Assembly: GCA_902779075.1 (NCBI GenBank)
Contig: CACZAK010000047.1
Coordinates: 1 to 24,074, forward strand
Direction: 5' to 3'
DNA from: an uncultured bacterium
GTDB taxonomy: Bacteria; Verrucomicrobiota; Kiritimatiellia; RFP12; UBA1067
Length of the DNA: 24,074 nucleotides
A model generated the notes under the pieces. The model worked only from the letters and a program-made list of their open reading frames with translations, was not told where the DNA came from and ran no database searches. Below, in pieces: positions 7,319 through 15,121 of the stretch. Each line of letters starts with the position of its first letter. Within the stretch, counting starts at the first letter, position 1. A program made the translations under genes and the position numbers.

Positions 7319-9724
7319 ATGCGATTCTTTAGAAACAGAACTCTTGTGCAGTGGGTGACGGCGATGGCGCTTGGCGCTGCCGTCGCCTTTCTTTCCTGGT
7401 GGTGGCGGTATGCCTGGTTGCCGCCGGGTGTGTGGGAGGACGTGGCGGTGGCGGCGGGGATACGTCCGCCCGAGGCGCCGTTCCCGCTTCTCTGGCACGC
7501 GCTGACGCATCAGCTCTTTCGGTTGCTGGACATGGCGCAGGCGATCCGCGCGCTGCGTCTGGCGGGGCATGTGGCACTAGGCCTTGCTGCGATGATGTCG
7601 TTTGCGCTCCTGAACGAGGTGCTGCCGAAAGCCATGCGTGGGCGGCTGCTGCGCGCGGCAAGCTACAGGAGGATTGTACGCGTGGTGTTGCTGCAGGGCG
7701 CGGTGCTGTTAACATGTTCCGAACCCATCTGGGAGATTGGTCAGGCGTTCTGTCCTGTCATATTTCATTTTCTGCTGTTTCTCGCGGCGGTTTTGGTCTT
7801 CGTGCGGTATGCTGTGCGCCGTGGCGTCATCGCGGGGTGGTACTGGACGATGCTGATTCTCGGCGTGCTGGCCGGCGAGACTGTACTTGGAGTTGTGCTG
7901 GTCGCAGTATTTTTTGTCGCGTACCGCATACGCGCGAGGTCGAACCCCGACAAATGGTCCAATCCGATGGCGGATCCGTTCGTTAGGACGGTGATGGTGC
8001 GCCGGATGGCGTTGTCCACGTTGGCGGGGTGGCTTATTGCCGTAGTTGGCAACTGCGTGTATTTCTGCATGATGAATGGGCTTGAGGCGCATGAATTGCT
8101 GGTTATTCAGTATGCGGTTACGTATCTGATAAACTATTTTAAGTTATTTGCGGCGGCGTTAACGCCGTCGGGCTGGATTCTGTTCATTGTCGTGGTGCTG
8201 GTGCCTTTTGTGCTGTCGATGGTACATGTCAAAGCTGCCACGGACGACGAGAGGTTCCTGTCGTACTGGCATGCGGCGTTCTTCGTTCTCGTGGGATTCG
8301 TCGCGTTCCTGCAGCTCGTGGGATGGCGGTCGTTCTGGTTTTGGACCTGGGCAGACGGACAGGAGTATGTGTGCTCTCCGCTGCTGAAATGCCTGTGTTC
8401 GTTCATGTGCGTTCAGACGTTCATACACGCGCTCTGCGTGCTTGAAGTGGATGCGTACTTCCGCAACCATAAGCGCATCGCCGCAATCAAGTACCAGGAC
8501 TCCGTCGAGGATTCTGCGCGCGGGGCGGAAATTGCGGCGTCGTTCCGCGGCTTAAACCGCATCGCGCGTCTGGGCCTCATGCTGGAACCGCTTGTCGTGC
8601 TTGCTTTCGTCCTGCCGTTCCGGACGCAGACAACGCGCCGGATTGTCAACGCGCTGTACGACTGCGCGCGTCAGACGGCGCTGGAGTGCCATGACGCCCG
8701 GTACGTGTTTACCGACGGCGCGCTCGACACGGCTGTGGAGCTGTGCGCCCGCGAGCAGGGGCGGGGACTGCTGGCGTTGTCCGTGGCCGCCGGGGCATCG
8801 GAGCGGGAGCGCTATCTGCGTTGCCGCGGCGCGGTGGACGACGAGGACCGGGAGATATTGTCCGTCAACGCCATGGACGCGCTGCGCACGTGGCTGCGCT
8901 TCAAGAAGCAACGTATCGAGGAAGTGGCCGTGCAGCTGGGGGTCGAGCAGTGGAAGTGGCGGCACGGAAAGGAACAGATGCTCCCGGTGGCGGGAATGGT
9001 GGCGCGTCCGGCTGGGTTTCCTCCAGGCCTCGCGAAGGCGGGCGTGGAGGCGGCGCACGACCTGGTGAAGCGCATTCTTGACATCTACGCGGATGACGAG
9101 AAACTTGAGAATGTATCGCCTGAGCTGCGCGACCTGTTCTCGCGGATGCAGTGGCGCGTAGCGCGGATGTGCCGTCTGCGGGCGGACAACTTGGATAGAG
9201 AGGGGGACAAAGAACGCGCGCGTGAAGAAAGCAAGCTCGCGGACGACCTGGACGAGCGCAACGAGCCGTTCATGCGCATACGCAGGGAGTTGGAGATGGT
9301 CGGACAGGGAAGTTCGCGCCTCACGCCACGCGAGGGGTTGCGTCTGGCGATGGAGCGCCCCAATTTCCGCATGGCGGCTATGTTTGCGCGTCAGGTACTT
9401 GTATCGGATCCCCTGGACCTGGAGGCGAACTTCGCGATGGGGATGTTCTATCACTGCGACGAACAGTACGGTCAAGCGGAGGAATATCTTAAAAAATGTC
9501 TTGAAAAAGACCCGCGAAACGCATCTATCCTGAACAATCTTGCGGTGGCACAGCTCCGCCAGGGGCATCTTGACGAGGCCGAGGAGAATGCGCGAAAGGC
9601 GGTGGAGGCCAATGGCAAGTTGGCGGAGGCACGTCGTACGCTTGAAAATGTGTTGAATGAAAAGAAGTCGGCAGAGAAGGCCCAACGCGAGAAGCCTCGG
9701 CAGAACAACCGGTCTGCACGGTAG
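7319..9724 (+). CDS. Polytopic membrane protein with C-terminal TPR repeats
   Basis: About 801 residues. The first 380 or so contain roughly ten hydrophobic helices. After a hydrophobic segment near 425-435 the chain is soluble and helical, and residues from about 695 to 785 form TPR-like repeats (ANFAMGMFYHCDEQYGQAEE, then a copy around NASILNNLAVAQLRQGHLDE). The tail is strongly basic. The architecture resembles large GT-C-like membrane proteins with TPR tails seen in Verrucomicrobia and relatives, but no diagnostic catalytic motif was found, so no enzyme activity is claimed. The start could be GTG 7313, overlapping the previous stop, or ATG 7319; neither has a strong RBS, which fits coupling to the PEP-CTERM gene. 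A role in handling that surface protein is only suggested by position. Confidence 0.75.
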   Translation: MRFFRNRTLVQWVTAMALGAAVAFLSWWWRYAWLPPGVWEDVAVAAGIRPPEAPFPLLWHALTHQLFRLLDMAQAIRALRLAGHVALGLAAMMSFALLNEVLPKAMRGRLLRAASYRRIVRVVLLQGAVLLTCSEPIWEIGQAFCPVIFHFLLFLAAVLVFVRYAVRRGVIAGWYWTMLILGVLAGETVLGVVLVAVFFVAYRIRARSNPDKWSNPMADPFVRTVMVRRMALSTLAGWLIAVVGNCVYFCMMNGLEAHELLVIQYAVTYLINYFKLFAAALTPSGWILFIVVVLVPFVLSMVHVKAATDDERFLSYWHAAFFVLVGFVAFLQLVGWRSFWFWTWADGQEYVCSPLLKCLCSFMCVQTFIHALCVLEVDAYFRNHKRIAAIKYQDSVEDSARGAEIAASFRGLNRIARLGLMLEPLVVLAFVLPFRTQTTRRIVNALYDCARQTALECHDARYVFTDGALDTAVELCAREQGRGLLALSVAAGASERERYLRCRGAVDDEDREILSVNAMDALRTWLRFKKQRIEEVAVQLGVEQWKWRHGKEQMLPVAGMVARPAGFPPGLAKAGVEAAHDLVKRILDIYADDEKLENVSPELRDLFSRMQWRVARMCRLRADNLDREGDKERAREESKLADDLDERNEPFMRIRRELEMVGQGSSRLTPREGLRLAMERPNFRMAAMFARQVLVSDPLDLEANFAMGMFYHCDEQYGQAEEYLKKCLEKDPRNASILNNLAVAQLRQGHLDEAEENARKAVEANGKLAEARRTLENVLNEKKSAEKAQREKPRQNNRSAR

Positions 9725-9841
9725 GGCGCGATCACCGAGCGCGCCGGAATCGTCCGGGCCTAAATGTGGGGAGAAATGATTCTATTCTCCTCCAAAGGCC
9801 GCTGCTTTTGCTATACTATCCGCCAAAGGACACTGTAAACC
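9725..9841 (+). promoter_or_regulatory. Spacer with hairpin and extended -10 promoter before mraY
   Basis: GGCGCG at 9725-9730 and CGCGCC at 9740-9745 can form a 6-bp stem right after the preceding stop, a weak terminator candidate without a T-run. GGAGAA and TTCTCC near 9770 and 9785 form a second small inverted repeat. TGCTATACT ends at 9817 and looks like an extended -10 box (TGN-TATACT). An AAAGGA-type RBS lies about 10 bases before the mraY start. Confidence 0.45.
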
Positions 9842-10963
9842 ATGCTCTACCATCTCGCAGATACACTTGAAAACTTCTGGGGCCCGTTCCGCCTGCTGCG
9901 GTCGCACGCCCTCCTTCTGGCCGCCGGCACGATGCTCGCGGCACTCGCCGTTTTGCTGCTGCTGCCGAAGCTGTGGCGGTTCTCGCCGCACGACCACGGC
10001 AAGGCCATTCTCGGCAAGGACGGGATGACGTCCGCCGGCAAGCCCACGGGAACGGGGCTGTGGGTGACGCTGCTCGTGCTGCCGATTCTCCTCCTGGTGC
10101 TGCCGCTTTCTGGTCCTGTGCTCGGCATCATCGCCTGTCTGTACGTGGCGATGGTGTGCGGCTACCTCGACGACCGGTCGGAGAAGCCCTGGGGACAGCT
10201 CAAGAAGGGCCTGCTGGACGCGGCCGTGTGTCTGGGCGTGGCGTACTTCGTGTGGTCGGCGCTCGGTGGCCATGTGTGGCTGCCGTTCGTCAAGGGCGAC
10301 TGGATCATGCCGTGGTGGGCCTACATCCCCTGCATGGGTTTCGTGCTGTTCGTGTCGATGAACGCGACGAACTGTTCGGACGGAGTGGATGGCCTGGCGG
10401 GTTCGCTCTCCGTGATTTCGCTCATTGCGTTGGCGGTGTTCCTGTACGCGGTGATCGGCTACCGTCCGATGGCGGACTACCTCCTCGTGCCGCACAACTA
10501 CCTCGCGGTGCGCTGTGCGATCATGCTCATGACGGTGGCAGGCGGCTTCGCGGGATACCTGTGGTGGAACGCCGAGCCGTCGAAGGCGCTCATGGGCGAC
10601 GCGGGGTCTCGCTTCCTCGGGCTACTGCTCGGCGCGGGCGTGCTCGTGACGGAGAACCCGTTCCTCATCTTCGCGTTTGCGCCGATCGTGCTGGTGAACG
10701 GCGGTGGCGGCATGGTGAAGATACTCCTACTCCGCTTCTTCCGCAAGTGCGGGTTCGACGTACGTCCGCCGTCCCAGCTACAGCCGGAAGAGCAGCAAAA
10801 ACGCAACGTGCTCGTGAAGGCGGTGTGGAAGGTCCGCTTCCCTCTGCATGACCACTGCAAGAAGGAACTGCACTGGACGAACGCGCAGGTCCTCATGCGC
10901 TTCGTGCTCCTGCAGGCCTTCCTCATGCCGCTCGTATTCCTTCTCCTCATAAAGATTCGTTGA
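9842..10963 (+). CDS. mraY: Phospho-N-acetylmuramoyl-pentapeptide-transferase (MraY)
   Basis: Transfers phospho-MurNAc-pentapeptide from UDP to undecaprenyl phosphate to make lipid I at the inner membrane. The 373-residue protein has about ten transmembrane helices and family motifs in the right order: the aspartate pair D110-D111 in GYLDD, NATNCSDGVDGLAG at 174-187 (E. coli NAVNLTDGLDGLA), MGDAGS with D253, and the C-terminal block ending FLLLIKIR. The usual PIHHHYE loop motif reads PLHDHCKKE at 334-342, so the middle histidine is aspartate, and the cytoplasmic loop before it is longer than in E. coli. The N-terminus MLYHLADTL also matches MraY rather than WecA. Its stop overlaps the lnt start by one base. 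It stands outside a mur/fts cluster, which is less common. Confidence 0.88.
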   Translation: MLYHLADTLENFWGPFRLLRSHALLLAAGTMLAALAVLLLLPKLWRFSPHDHGKAILGKDGMTSAGKPTGTGLWVTLLVLPILLLVLPLSGPVLGIIACLYVAMVCGYLDDRSEKPWGQLKKGLLDAAVCLGVAYFVWSALGGHVWLPFVKGDWIMPWWAYIPCMGFVLFVSMNATNCSDGVDGLAGSLSVISLIALAVFLYAVIGYRPMADYLLVPHNYLAVRCAIMLMTVAGGFAGYLWWNAEPSKALMGDAGSRFLGLLLGAGVLVTENPFLIFAFAPIVLVNGGGGMVKILLLRFFRKCGFDVRPPSQLQPEEQQKRNVLVKAVWKVRFPLHDHCKKELHWTNAQVLMRFVLLQAFLMPLVFLLLIKIR

Positions 10964-12546
10964 TGAACATCAAGAGACATATTCCGGTAGTTGGTGCGGC
11001 CGCGCTGAGCGCCGCGTTGCTGGTCGCGGCGTACCCGCCGTTCGGCGAGACGGCGTCCATCGCGGTGGCGCTTGCGCCGCTGTTGGCCGTCGCACGTCTC
11101 TCCTCGCCGAAGAAGGCGGCGTGGACGTGGTTCGGCGGCGGCTTTGCCTTCTGGTTCGCGACGCTCGCGTGGATGCCGGCGATCTGCAAAAACGACGGCC
11201 CCTGGCCGCTCGTGGTTCTGGGGTGGCTCGGCCTTGCTGCACTCTGCGCGGGCTACTTCGCGCTTTTCGGCTGGCTGAACGCCCGCGCGTGGCATCGGTT
11301 CGGACGCTGGGGCCTTGCGTTCGAGCCGATCCTCTGGTCCGGCGTCGAATGGCTGCGCGGATGGCTCTTCACGGGTTTCGCGTGGAACTACCTCGGTACG
11401 GCGCTCGTGCCCATCCCAGATTTCCTCGCGCCGGCGCGCGTGGGCGGCGTGTATCTCGTGAGCGCGCTCGTGGTGCTGGTGAACGGCGTGTTCGCCACGC
11501 TTGCCTGTCGGGTAGTGGCGCAGATGCGCCGTGAGGTGCCGGAGGGACGCCGCTGGGTCCGTTCGCTCGAGACGGCTGTGCCGCTCGCCGCTGTGCTGCT
11601 GGTCGCGTGGGCGACGCATCCGTCGCCCGATGTCACGCATTCGGTTCCGGTACGCGTGGCGCTTGTGCAGCGGAATGCGCCGTGCGTGTTTCGCGCAGGA
11701 CGCGAGAGGCAGAACCCAGTTGAGGCTTTCGGACGGCTTCAGGAGGCTGCTGCCGCAGCGCGGCCGGACCTCGTTGTGTGGGGCGAGAGCGCGATGTCGG
11801 AGTTCGGTCGGCTCGCGAGCGACCGGGCCCGCAGCGCGGCGAAGTATTTCTCGCACCAGACGGGAGGGGCTGTGCTTCTCGCGGGCGGCGACTATGACGA
11901 GCAGACGAACGGTGCCGTTCGCGTCTACAACTGCGCGGGGCTCTACGTGCCGTCCGGCGACAGCATGACGCTCCAGGTTTGCGCGAAGCAGCACCTCGTG
12001 CCGTTCGGGGAGTACATTCCGTTCGACAAGTGGATTCCGGTGCTGCAGCGGCTTTCGCCCATCGGCGTGTCGCTTCATCCCGGCGAGGCGAAGGTGTTGG
12101 AGGTGCCCGTGAGGGATGGCGGGAACGTTGTGAAGGTGGCGCCGCTCGTCTGCTTCGAGGACACCTTGCCTTCGCTTGCGCGGCGAGGGGCGCAGTTGGG
12201 TGCGCAGGCGATCGTGCTTATCACGAACGACAGTTGGTTTTCCGGTTCGTGGGAGGCTGAGCAGCATGCCTGGCAGTCCGTGTCGCGTGCGGTGGAGACG
12301 GGGCTCCCGGTCGTCCGCGTGGGGAACTCCGGCGTGACGGGTGTGATTGAGGCGTCTGGGCGCGCGCGGTGGCTCACGGACGGTGCGGGCCGTCCGCTCG
12401 TCGACGCCCCGGGATGTCAGCTTGAAACGGTGTTGGTGCGGACGGCCCCCCGCCCCACGCCGTATGTGCGGTTCGGGGACTGGCCGTTGCTGGTTCTCTT
12501 TGCCGCTTCCCTAGTGGGCCTGTTTATGGTAAAATGTAGAACATGA
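10963..12546 (+). CDS. lnt: Apolipoprotein N-acyltransferase
   Basis: Adds the third acyl chain to the N-terminal cysteine of lipoproteins at the periplasmic face of the inner membrane. The 527-residue protein has the expected N-terminal membrane domain of about six to seven helices (residues 8-215), a nitrilase-type domain, and a final transmembrane helix at about 506-523. The catalytic triad is visible: E275 in WGES, K342 in [14 protein letters not shown] and C397 in [13 protein letters not shown] and [20 protein letters not shown] are further Lnt signatures. Presence of Lnt implies triacylated lipoproteins and a diderm envelope. The ATG overlaps the mraY stop (TGATG), and the stop overlaps the next ATG (ATGA). 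Confidence 0.96.
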   Translation: MNIKRHIPVVGAAALSAALLVAAYPPFGETASIAVALAPLLAVARLSSPKKAAWTWFGGGFAFWFATLAWMPAICKNDGPWPLVVLGWLGLAALCAGYFALFGWLNARAWHRFGRWGLAFEPILWSGVEWLRGWLFTGFAWNYLGTALVPIPDFLAPARVGGVYLVSALVVLVNGVFATLACRVVAQMRREVPEGRRWVRSLETAVPLAAVLLVAWATHPSPDVTHSVPVRVALVQRNAPCVFRAGRERQNPVEAFGRLQEAAAAARPDLVVWGESAMSEFGRLASDRARSAAKYFSHQTGGAVLLAGGDYDEQTNGAVRVYNCAGLYVPSGDSMTLQVCAKQHLVPFGEYIPFDKWIPVLQRLSPIGVSLHPGEAKVLEVPVRDGGNVVKVAPLVCFEDTLPSLARRGAQLGAQAIVLITNDSWFSGSWEAEQHAWQSVSRAVETGLPVVRVGNSGVTGVIEASGRARWLTDGAGRPLVDAPGCQLETVLVRTAPRPTPYVRFGDWPLLVLFAASLVGLFMVKCRT

Positions 12547-13046
12547 AAACAAGCGATAACTGTCCCTGCGCCTCAGGCAAGCCTTACGGCGAGTGCTGCG
12601 GGCCAATCATCGACGGAAAACGGCAGGCCGCGACGGCTGTCGAGCTCATGCGTGCGCGCTACAGCGCCTACGCAGTGGGCAACGTCAAATTTCTTTACAA
12701 CTCATCCGGCCCTGAGGTCCAGTCCGAGTTCGACGAGAAGACCACGCGCGAGTGGTCGAAGTCGGCCACTTGGCAGGGCATGGAGGTCCTTGAAACCGAA
12801 CGTGGCGGCGAGGGCGACGAAGACGGATACGTCTCGTTCATCGCCCGATATACGGCGAACAAGCAGGCGTGCGAGCACCGCGAGCGTTCCTACTTCAAGA
12901 AGATCGACGGGGCCTGGCGCTTCATAGACGGCCAGATCGACACGGGCGAGCCCTGGCACCGCGAGGAGCCGAAGGTCGGACGCAACGATCCATGTCCCTG
13001 CGGCAGCGGGAAGAAGTACAAGAAATGCTGCGGGAAGGGTAAATGA
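12543..13046 (+). CDS. YchJ-family protein with two SEC-C zinc-binding motifs
   Basis: A 167-residue protein with SEC-C-type cysteine motifs at both ends: C7/C9/C18/C19 ([15 protein letters not shown]) and C151/C153/C162/C163 ([17 protein letters not shown]). The centre is an NTF2-like domain ([21 protein letters not shown]), the arrangement of the YchJ/UPF0225 family. SEC-C motifs bind zinc and in SecA contact SecB; the function of YchJ itself is not established. The start overlaps the lnt stop by four bases (ATGA) and the stop likewise overlaps the next gene, so it belongs to the same transcript. Confidence 0.88.
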   Translation: MKTSDNCPCASGKPYGECCGPIIDGKRQAATAVELMRARYSAYAVGNVKFLYNSSGPEVQSEFDEKTTREWSKSATWQGMEVLETERGGEGDEDGYVSFIARYTANKQACEHRERSYFKKIDGAWRFIDGQIDTGEPWHREEPKVGRNDPCPCGSGKKYKKCCGKGK

Positions 13047-13708
13047 AGCCGGCTGCATTCCTCTTCGACCTGGACGGGACTCTGATCGACACCGAGGCGC
13101 TCTGGACGGAGGCCATCGTCGAATGGCTGGCCGACCGGGGCGCGCGGACGACGGTCGAGGCGATCGCTCCCGTAGTCTTCGGCCACAGTTGGCTGGACAT
13201 CCAGGCCACACTCCACGAGAGATTCCCCGCTTTGCCGAAGACCAGCGCCGAGGAAGACGCGAAGACGCTGCGCCCCTACTACGCGCGGCGCGCCGTCAAC
13301 CCCGCGAGCCAGGTCATCCCCGGCGCGGTGTCCTTTCTCAAGAAGGCGTCGCGGCACGCGCCGTGCGTGATCGTCTCGGGGTCGCCCCACGACGATGTAG
13401 TGCAGGCTACCGAACTGTGCGGCGTAGAGAACTTCGTGCGCTTCGTCCTGGGCGCGGAAGACTACGGACGTGGCAAGCCCGCTCCCGACGGCTACCTGAA
13501 GGCGGCGTCGATGCTGGAGGTGGACGCGAGCGAGTGCGTGGTGGTGGAGGACTCCACGGCGGGGGTGCAGGCCGGCCGTGCGGCCGGGATGCGCGTGATC
13601 GGCGTGGACCGCAACCAGCGCGCTCCGCAGGATTTCGCGGGATGCGAATGGCTGGTACACGATTTGTCCGAACTGGACGTACATGCAGTATTCGGCGAGG
13701 CCGACTAG
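13043..13708 (+). CDS. HAD-superfamily hydrolase, beta-phosphoglucomutase-like subfamily
   Basis: A 221-residue soluble phosphatase or phosphomutase. All four HAD motifs are present: DLDGT at 9-13 (nucleophile D9, acid/base D11), S112 in VIVSGSP, K145 in [10 protein letters not shown], and E169-D170 in [14 protein letters not shown] four-helix cap lies between motifs I and II (residues 16-85), typical of subfamily I hydrolases such as phosphoglycolate phosphatase, beta-PGM and sugar-phosphate phosphatases. The substrate cannot be told from sequence. Start ATGA overlaps the preceding stop. It is the last gene of the mraY-lnt run. Confidence 0.92.
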   Translation: MKPAAFLFDLDGTLIDTEALWTEAIVEWLADRGARTTVEAIAPVVFGHSWLDIQATLHERFPALPKTSAEEDAKTLRPYYARRAVNPASQVIPGAVSFLKKASRHAPCVIVSGSPHDDVVQATELCGVENFVRFVLGAEDYGRGKPAPDGYLKAASMLEVDASECVVVEDSTAGVQAGRAAGMRVIGVDRNQRAPQDFAGCEWLVHDLSELDVHAVFGEAD

Positions 13709-13745
13709 TAATAAACAAAAAAGCGAACGAAAGGTATAAATTGCA

Positions 13746-14555
13746 ATGTTTGGTTTCTTGATAGCTATAACCATCGGCGTGGTGGTCGGTCTCGGACTCT
13801 CCTTCGGGGGCGTGTTCGGCATTGGCTGGAGCATCACCTGCGGCGTTCTGTCGTTCATAGTGGCGCAGATTGTCTTGGGGAGGATCATCCAGAAGCGCGT
13901 GAAGGAGGCGATGGATTCCGTCCAGAACATACTGATGGAAGGACAAAAGCGCCTTCAGTCTAAGATGGCGCGCTGGCAGATGCGTCCGCCGGGGTCGATC
14001 CAGGCCGCGCAGGCGGAGATCGCCCGCGACCAGAAGGTGTTCGTGCGCGAGGCGCTGGATCAGACCGAGGTCCTGCACAAGTTCGACAACTGGGTGCCGA
14101 TGATGAAGCGCCAGATCGCCACGGCGCAGTTCCAGCTCTACTGGATGATCAAGGAGTTCAAGAAGGTGGACGAGCTGATGCCGAAGGCACTGTTCCTCGA
14201 CCCCACGACGAACGCGATGAAACTTGCGCGCATGTACATGACGGACAAGCCCATCGAGGAGATGGCAGCGGTCTACGAAAAGGCGACCCGCCGCCTCCGC
14301 TACAACCAGAACGTGCTGCTCGCCGCCGTCTGGAGCTGGATCCTCATACAGAAGAAGGACGTGGACGGCGCCTTCAAGGCGCTTAACGCCGCGCTTGAGA
14401 AGAGCGACAACGAGACGCTCAAGGCGAATCGCGACCATCTCGCGAACAACCGTGTGGCGCACTTCTCCAACACGGCGCTCGGCGACCAGTGGTACGCCCT
14501 GTTGCTGGAAGAGCCCCGCATCCACCAGCAGCGCATGCGTCCGCAGTGGCGCTGA
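13746..14555 (+). CDS. Membrane-anchored helical protein of unknown function
   Basis: A 269-residue protein with two close hydrophobic helices at the N-terminus (about 2-19 and 26-45), then a long alpha-helical cytoplasmic-looking region. Residues 90-235 have the spacing of degenerate TPR-like helices (LYWMIKEFKKVDELMPKALFLDP, NVLLAAVWSWILIQKKDVDGAFKALNAALEK). No enzymatic motif is visible. It starts 37 bases after the HAD gene and ends 47 bases before the first acyl carrier protein, so it could belong to either transcript. I do not recognise a named family. Confidence 0.75.
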   Translation: MFGFLIAITIGVVVGLGLSFGGVFGIGWSITCGVLSFIVAQIVLGRIIQKRVKEAMDSVQNILMEGQKRLQSKMARWQMRPPGSIQAAQAEIARDQKVFVREALDQTEVLHKFDNWVPMMKRQIATAQFQLYWMIKEFKKVDELMPKALFLDPTTNAMKLARMYMTDKPIEEMAAVYEKATRRLRYNQNVLLAAVWSWILIQKKDVDGAFKALNAALEKSDNETLKANRDHLANNRVAHFSNTALGDQWYALLLEEPRIHQQRMRPQWR

Positions 14556-14602
14556 CCATGTCGTGCGACAACAGAGTAGAGTGATTGGGAAACCACACCG
14601 AC

Positions 14603-14878
14603 ATGACACGCGAAGAAACTGAATCGAAGTTGAAGGACGTAATTGTTTCCGCGCTCGACCTCGAGGACCTCACCGCTGCGGATATAGCCACAGACGTGCC
14701 GCTGTTCGGCGAGGGCCTGGGGCTCGACTCCATCGACGCCCTGGAGCTCGGCATGGCCGTGAAGAAGACGTTCGGCGTCACTTTTGCCTCCGATCCCGCT
14801 GAAAATAAGAAGATTTTCTATTCGGTCAAGACGCTGGCCGACTTCATCGAACGGCAGAAGATGGACGGCCAGTCATGA
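14603..14878 (+). CDS. Acyl carrier protein 1 of the aryl-polyene-like locus
   Basis: A 91-residue acyl carrier protein. The phosphopantetheine attachment site is S43 in GLGLDSIDALELG, and the acidic four-helix pattern is intact. Acyl intermediates ride on the pantetheine thiol in the cytoplasm. The start at ATG 14603 gives a normal ACP N-terminus; the upstream TTG 14585 would add six unneeded residues. The RBS is weak. It pairs with a second ACP four bases into its own stop, the pattern of aryl polyene clusters, which carry two adjacent carrier proteins. It is more likely a dedicated carrier than the housekeeping AcpP, judging by context and length. Confidence 0.92.
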   Translation: MTREETESKLKDVIVSALDLEDLTAADIATDVPLFGEGLGLDSIDALELGMAVKKTFGVTFASDPAENKKIFYSVKTLADFIERQKMDGQS

Positions 14879-15120
14879 CAGAAGATGAAATCCAGAAGCA
14901 GGTCGTCGACATCCTCGTGGCCGACTTTGAATGTGACAGGGAAAAGCTCACGCCCGAAGTTAATCTGTTCGCAGACCTCGACCTCGACTCCATCGACGCC
15001 GTCGACCTCGTCGTGCGGCTCCAGCAGGTGACCAAGAAGAAGGTCAACCCCGAGGAATTCCGTAAGATCCGCACGCTGCGCGACGTCGTGCAGGCCGTAT
15101 ACAAGCTCGTGAACGAATGA
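14875..15120 (+). CDS. Acyl carrier protein 2 of the aryl-polyene-like locus
   Basis: An 81-residue acyl carrier protein with the attachment serine S39 in LDLDSIDAVDLV. It differs clearly from its neighbour outside that motif, so the pair is not a recent duplication. The ATG overlaps the stop of the first ACP (ATGA) and the next gene begins 2 bases after its own stop, showing strict co-expression. Two divergent ACPs next to an AMP ligase is the arrangement seen in aryl polyene biosynthesis, where one ACP is loaded with the aromatic starter and both take part in chain building. Confidence 0.92.
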   Translation: MTEDEIQKQVVDILVADFECDREKLTPEVNLFADLDLDSIDAVDLVVRLQQVTKKKVNPEEFRKIRTLRDVVQAVYKLVNE

Positions 15121-15121
15121 G

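Noticed and set aside
8552..9685. A 377-codon minus-strand open frame opposite the TPR protein
   Set aside because: His/Arg/Leu-rich composition without motifs; the plus strand encodes continuous membrane and TPR sequence.
10498..12267. A 589-codon open frame on the minus strand opposite mraY and lnt
   Set aside because: It lies antisense to two genes with clear catalytic motifs; its product is Arg/His/Pro-rich low-complexity sequence typical of the complement of high-GC coding DNA, and no family is recognisable.
14560..14571. Short palindrome TGTCGTGCGACA before the ACP genes as an operator
   Set aside because: A single 5-bp stem with a 2-base centre is too short to support a regulatory claim.
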